Shown here: in pieces, positions 60,909-64,000 of the stretch
How the letters are laid out: each line of letters starts with the position of its first letter
How positions within the stretch are numbered: the stretch's first letter is position 1
Assembly (NCBI GenBank): GCA_018004935.1
Contig: JAGNBF010000007.1
Span: 1 to 64,000, forward strand
Length of the DNA: 64,000 bases
Reading direction: 5' to 3'
Source of the DNA: Chloroflexota bacterium
GTDB lineage: Bacteria; Chloroflexota; Anaerolineae; Promineifilales; Promineifilaceae
Made by a program: the position numbers and the translations under genes
Notes under the pieces: model-generated
What the model saw: the letters and a program-made list of their open reading frames with translations, nothing else
Told to the model about the DNA's origin: nothing
Database searches by the model: none

Positions 60909-62489
60909 ATGCGGAAAATTTTGTCCAGTGTTTTCATGTTAGTGATAATCATTGCTTTCGTTTATATTGCCAGAGCTAATGCGATTGCGGCCGCAAACAC
61001 ACCCTTCAGTTTGATCGCCCCACCCGCCCCACCCGTTTGTACAACACCTACCACAAACAGTTTTAACAACACCATTACCACAACCATTCCCGTCAACCAG
61101 GTCACTATCACCTCTACAATTACCGTGAGTGGGTTAAATAACTATCTGTGGGATGTTGATGTTATCACTTATATCCAACACGCTGTCTACCCTGCTTTGC
61201 AGTTTACCATTCAATCTCCTGCCGGAACCATCGTCACCTTATCTACGGGAAACGGAGATGGAGGAAGCGAAGGGGTACGGCGCACGAAAGCTATCGAAAA
61301 CGTATTTAATGGGACATTATGGGATGACGATGCTGACCCAGATGGTCAATTGCCTTACAGCAACAATGAAGGCTTAGTGACCGACCATCCTTATGATAGC
61401 GTGACATTGGCCTCACCGCTTGTACCCGAAGAAGCCCTGGCCGCTTTCATGGGTGAAAATCCCAATGGGGAATGGGTTCTCACCATCTTTAATGATAGCA
61501 ATGACACGGGAAGTCTCGATCAATGGGCTTTAAACATTACCACTCTGGATGAGCCGCCCTTGACATCCACTACCAATGCCAGTAATAGTACGCCTGTCTC
61601 TATTTTCGATGCAGGTGTCGTTGTCACATCCACACTTGTCATCAGTGGAGCCGACCCCTTTTTAGTTGATGTAAATGCCACAACCGTTCTCACCCATACA
61701 TTCCCCGATGATATTGACATGACACTTACCTCTCCTGATGGAACGGTGGTCACCTTATCTACTGATAATGGATGGGTCTTTGACGATGTGTTTGCGGGAA
61801 CGGTATGGGATGATGACGCCAACCCGGGTGGTCAGGTCCCCTATGTTACAAACGATGGTCTGGTAACAGATCATCAATACTTTGATTTCTCCCTGGCCTC
61901 CCCCCTCGTCCCGGAAGAAGCACTGGGTGCTTTTGTGGGTGAAGATCCCAATGGAACCTGGATATTGACGATTGTTGATGATGCTGACATTGATATCGGA
62001 TTATTAAGTAGCTGGTCGTTAGAAATTACAACCGCCGCCTGTGCCACACCGACCCCCACACCGACCAATACGCCAACCAACACACCCACCCACACACCAA
62101 CCAACACACCTACCCACACACCAACTAACACGCCAACTAATACGCCTACCCACACACCGACCAATACACCAACCAACACACCGACCAATACGCCGACCAA
62201 CACACCCACCAATACACCGACCAATACGCCAACCAACACACCGACCAATACACCAACCAATACACCTACCAACACACCTACCCACACACCGACCAATACC
62301 CCAACGAGTACGCCGATTAACACACCCACAGAACTGCCCAGCAGTACGCCTACACCTACAATACCCCCGACGGATGTTCAGCTTAGTAGTATCCAGGGTG
62401 CAAGCAGTGAGGCAATATCGTGGGTGATATTGATAGTAGGGGGCGTGTTGTTCGCGGCCGCGTTCCTCAGCCGTCATCGTTCTATCTAA
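60909..62489 (+). CDS. Surface protein with two P-domains and a long Thr-Pro stalk (paralogue 2)
   Basis: 526 aa from ATG 60909 (GACGAGG upstream); an in-frame ATG at 60873 lacks a ribosome-binding site. Signal peptide MRKILSSVFMLVIIIAFVYIARA. Two P/homoB-like domains like those of the gene upstream (VVTLSTDNGWVFDDVFAGTVWDDDANPGG, EDPNGTWILTIVDDADIDIG). The first carries a short insertion (GGSEGVRRTKAIENV). The stalk is about 100 residues of 'TPTNTPTN/TPTH' repeats, encoded by a near-tandem 12/24-bp DNA repeat. The C-terminus PPTDVQL, membrane helix, RHRSI matches paralogue 1. Tandem duplication with stalk expansion; anchored on the cell surface, ligand unknown. Confidence 0.85.
   Translation: MRKILSSVFMLVIIIAFVYIARANAIAAANTPFSLIAPPAPPVCTTPTTNSFNNTITTTIPVNQVTITSTITVSGLNNYLWDVDVITYIQHAVYPALQFTIQSPAGTIVTLSTGNGDGGSEGVRRTKAIENVFNGTLWDDDADPDGQLPYSNNEGLVTDHPYDSVTLASPLVPEEALAAFMGENPNGEWVLTIFNDSNDTGSLDQWALNITTLDEPPLTSTTNASNSTPVSIFDAGVVVTSTLVISGADPFLVDVNATTVLTHTFPDDIDMTLTSPDGTVVTLSTDNGWVFDDVFAGTVWDDDANPGGQVPYVTNDGLVTDHQYFDFSLASPLVPEEALGAFVGEDPNGTWILTIVDDADIDIGLLSSWSLEITTAACATPTPTPTNTPTNTPTHTPTNTPTHTPTNTPTNTPTHTPTNTPTNTPTNTPTNTPTNTPTNTPTNTPTNTPTNTPTNTPTHTPTNTPTSTPINTPTELPSSTPTPTIPPTDVQLSSIQGASSEAISWVILIVGGVLFAAAFLSRHRSI
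62055..62330 (+). repeat. Tandem 'ACNCCNACCAANAC' coding repeat (Thr-Pro-Thr-Asn stalk)
   Basis: About 23 near-identical 12-bp units (ACACCGACCAAT and variants ACGCCAACCAAC, ACACCTACCCAC). The reverse strand gives long spurious open frames. Length is likely to vary between strains through slippage. Confidence 0.85.
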
Positions 62490-62629
62490 TCACTCAACCA
62501 GATCACAGCTTGCGTCAATCTTCGTGATTAACGCAAGCCAAAACCATATTGACAACACCTTCTCCCTTTGTTATAGTTCCGCCCACTTCCGGTAACGGAA
62601 CCCATTAAAAACCACATAGTTGTGAGATT
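62490..62629. other. Short leader region with a hairpin
   Basis: GCTTGCGT (about 62512) pairs with ACGCAAGC (about 62540), a possible terminator for paralogue 2 without a T-run. 'ttgacaacaccttctccctttgttatagtt' at about 62550-62578 looks like the riboswitch-gene promoter (TTGACA, about 18-bp spacer, TATAGT). Confidence 0.55.
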
Positions 62630-62749
62630 CTTATCCAGAGAGGTTGAGGGAACGGCCCGATGAAACCTCAGCAACCGCCCACAAGGGAAATGGTGCTAAT
62701 TCCGGCAGGTGATATCCGCAAGGGTATGAGCCTGAAAGATGAGGAAGAC
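62630..62749 (+). promoter_or_regulatory. SAM-I (S-box) riboswitch
   Basis: Matches the S-box consensus: CTTATCCAGAGAGG-TTGAGGGAACGG-CCCGATGAAACCTCAGCAACC...GGTGCTAATTCC...GATGAG. The P1 arms (ttcttatc / gatgaggaaga), the kink-turn GAT-GA segment and the pseudoknot region are all present. It is followed by an intrinsic terminator and a Cys/Met enzyme gene, so high SAM should stop transcription. Confidence 0.95.
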
Positions 62750-62773
62750 GAACACGCTTATCTGTGTCTAACG

Positions 62774-62809
62774 CGCCTCTTCTGAAACTCTGGAAGAGGC
62801 GTTTTTTTT
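62774..62809 (+). terminator. Riboswitch-controlled intrinsic terminator
   Basis: CGCCTCTTC (62774-62782) pairs with GAAGAGGCG, followed by eight T. About 130 bp before the start codon of the regulated gene. Confidence 0.9.
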
Positions 62810-62941
62810 GCCTCTTCACTGGAAGCGCTATTGGTTATGAGTATATTGGCGTATTGAGAACAATCACCAATACACCAATGCACTAATATACTTCCCCCCC
62901 TCTGGCTAAGTTGTCTCCGCTGTGTACTCAAGGAGCAGGAG

Positions 62942-64000
62942 ATGACAACCACGACTGAAACGACCCAATCGGTGCACCTACTGGCGAGGGGTAAGTTGCG
63001 GCCGCATTCCCCCCTTACCCGCGCCGTTCATGGCAATCTGGCGGGACGCCAAGCCCAGCCCCATCACGCCCTCATCACCCCTGTAGTGCAAACCGCTACC
63101 TACACCTTCAAAAACACCGCCGACCTGTGTGCCTTCATGGAAGCCAAACTATGGGGTGGCGACCCGGCCATGGCCGAACGAGGTGAATATGGCCGTTACG
63201 GCAACCCCACAGTGCGCTCTACCGAAAAACGGGTTGCCGCCCTAGAAAATGGAGGAGATGCCATCCTCTTTCCCACTGGTATGGCCGCCGTGACCAATGT
63301 CTTGCTCTCCATCCTGCCCGCTGGGGCACACATCATCTTCACCGATGATTGTTACCGCAAAACACGCCAGTTCTGTAACACCTTCCTGCGCCGCTTCGGC
63401 ATTGAAAGCACACAAATTCCACTAGGCAATTATGACGCCCTTGAGCAAGCGATTCAGCCCAACACGCGCCTGATCATTAGTGAAAGCCCCACCAATCCAT
63501 ATTTGCGAGTGGTAGATTTGGAGCGGCTGGCAGAGATTGCCCGCCGTCACCGGGTAAAGACGCTGATTGATGCCACCTTTGCCACACCCATTAATGTGCG
63601 GCCGCTGGATTACGGCATTGATTTAGTCATTCACAGTGCCACCAAATACCTCAGCGGTCACAATGACATCATGGCGGGTGTGGCCGTAGGTGAAGCCGGG
63701 TTGATTCATGCCCTGCGGCAAAGTCAGGGCATGTTGGGCGGCGTTTTGGATCCGCACGCGGCCGCGTTGCTAGAGCGTGGCCTCAAAACATTGGGGTTAC
63801 GCGTGCGTCAACAAAACGAAACAGCCCAACGAGTAGCTGAATACCTGGTAAGCCATCCCAAAATCGAACAAGTGTGGTATCCCGGTTTGACCTCTCATCC
63901 CGATCATGCCGTAGCCGTGCGGCAAATGAGCGGTTTTGGCGGGGTAGTCAGTTTCACGGTAAAACCCGGTACGGGCGAACAGCCCTTAACCACCACCAGC
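62942..64000 (+). CDS. Cys/Met-metabolism PLP enzyme (cystathionine gamma-synthase/O-acylhomoserine sulfhydrylase type), cut by window end
   Basis: 353 codons seen, 3' end missing. ATG 62942 follows AAGGAGCAGGAG. Family features in order: THAVHGNLAG-like start (LTRAVHGNLAGRQ), YGRYGNPTVRSTEKRVAALENG, LFPTGMAAVTNVLLS, ESPTNPYLRVVDL, LIDATFATPINVRPLDYG (Asp to the pyridine N) and HSATKYLSGHND, whose Lys binds PLP. Catalyses gamma-replacement on an activated homoserine in methionine biosynthesis; substrate choice (cysteine or sulfide, acetyl or succinyl) is not determinable. The SAM riboswitch upstream agrees with a methionine role. Three octamers in the visible part. Confidence 0.95.
   Translation, partial: MTTTTETTQSVHLLARGKLRPHSPLTRAVHGNLAGRQAQPHHALITPVVQTATYTFKNTADLCAFMEAKLWGGDPAMAERGEYGRYGNPTVRSTEKRVAALENGGDAILFPTGMAAVTNVLLSILPAGAHIIFTDDCYRKTRQFCNTFLRRFGIESTQIPLGNYDALEQAIQPNTRLIISESPTNPYLRVVDLERLAEIARRHRVKTLIDATFATPINVRPLDYGIDLVIHSATKYLSGHNDIMAGVAVGEAGLIHALRQSQGMLGGVLDPHAAALLERGLKTLGLRVRQQNETAQRVAEYLVSHPKIEQVWYPGLTSHPDHAVAVRQMSGFGGVVSFTVKPGTGEQPLTTTS

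Noticed and set aside
61874-62477. Long reverse-strand frames rich in VGVLVGVL and CVGRCVGR
   Set aside because: Shadows of the Thr-Pro-Thr-Asn tandem repeat of the forward gene.
1-64000. tRNA or rRNA genes
   Set aside because: No cloverleaf with a GGTTCGANTCC-type T-arm and no rRNA-like sequence was noticed; a covariance-model scan would be decisive.

Overview
The window looks like a chromosomal segment of a Chloroflexota bacterium (Anaerolineae-like). This is an inference from the gene mix: an adenosylcobalamin-dependent ribonucleotide reductase with NrdR, DUF2029-type glycosyltransferase, PKD/CAP and Thr-Pro-rich surface proteins, a bactofilin-like protein, and very repeat-rich intergenic DNA. 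Nothing here fixes the species. No rRNA, tRNA or CRISPR array was seen.

Two signals dominate. (1) A prokaryotic ubiquitin-like conjugation system: a beta-grasp Ubl (30735-31007), a Ubc-type E2 with HPN and catalytic Cys (31111-31644), two JAB/JAMM peptidases (31619-32857, 32946-34022) and two RING-like treble-clef proteins (34173-34610, 34822-35277). An E1-like ThiF/UBA adenylating enzyme lies 27 kb away (3073-4248, minus). One JAB and one RING-like protein carry membrane segments, and a short hydrophobic-acidic motif resembling SUMO-interacting motifs recurs in several of these proteins and in neighbours of the E1 gene. (2) The palindromic octamer GCGGCCGC occurs about 97 times (counted by eye; about one expected from length alone), read in all codon phases, which suggests a HIP1-like genome-wide DNA element.

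Layout. 1-2.7 kb: end of an unknown gene, repeats, htpG. 3-9 kb: E1-like gene, two toxin-antitoxin pairs, a CAP-domain protein, a linker-rich protein, and xisH/xisI with xisH broken by a small MITE. 9-20.6 kb (all minus): dynamin-like GTPase, hypothetical, CapA-like, Rpn-like nuclease, metallophosphoesterase, then an mtnP-ftsW/rodA-PBP operon whose PBP has lost all three catalytic motifs. 21-26 kb: bactofilin/coiled-coil fusion, flippase-like membrane protein, glycosyltransferase. 26.7-30.6 kb (plus): PKD-CAP secreted protein, rhodanese, phosphodiesterase. 30.7-35.3 kb: the Ubl cluster. 35.8-46.6 kb: CorA-like protein, CoA-transferase subunit, soluble histidine kinase, peroxiredoxin-like, Clp/Hsp100-like ATPase, DinB-like, secreted phospholipase-D-like/lamin-tail protein. 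47-53.4 kb: a free-standing small peptide gene (possible RiPP precursor), class II RNR with NrdR and a three-box NrdR operator, small hypothetical, polyprenyl synthase. 53.4-64 kb: xanthine phosphoribosyltransferase, LiaF-like membrane protein, EF-G-like GTPase, two paralogous P-domain surface proteins with Thr-Pro stalks, and a SAM-I riboswitch in front of a Cys/Met-metabolism PLP enzyme cut by the window edge.

The gaps between genes are mosaics of at least eight families of short, mostly palindromic repeats, several with terminal inverted repeats, so they behave like MITE/REP elements. One copy has inserted into xisH with an 8-bp target duplication, and one element is itself interrupted by another insertion. 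Start sites were reassigned from the longest reading frame where a Shine-Dalgarno sequence or family alignment favoured an internal start.
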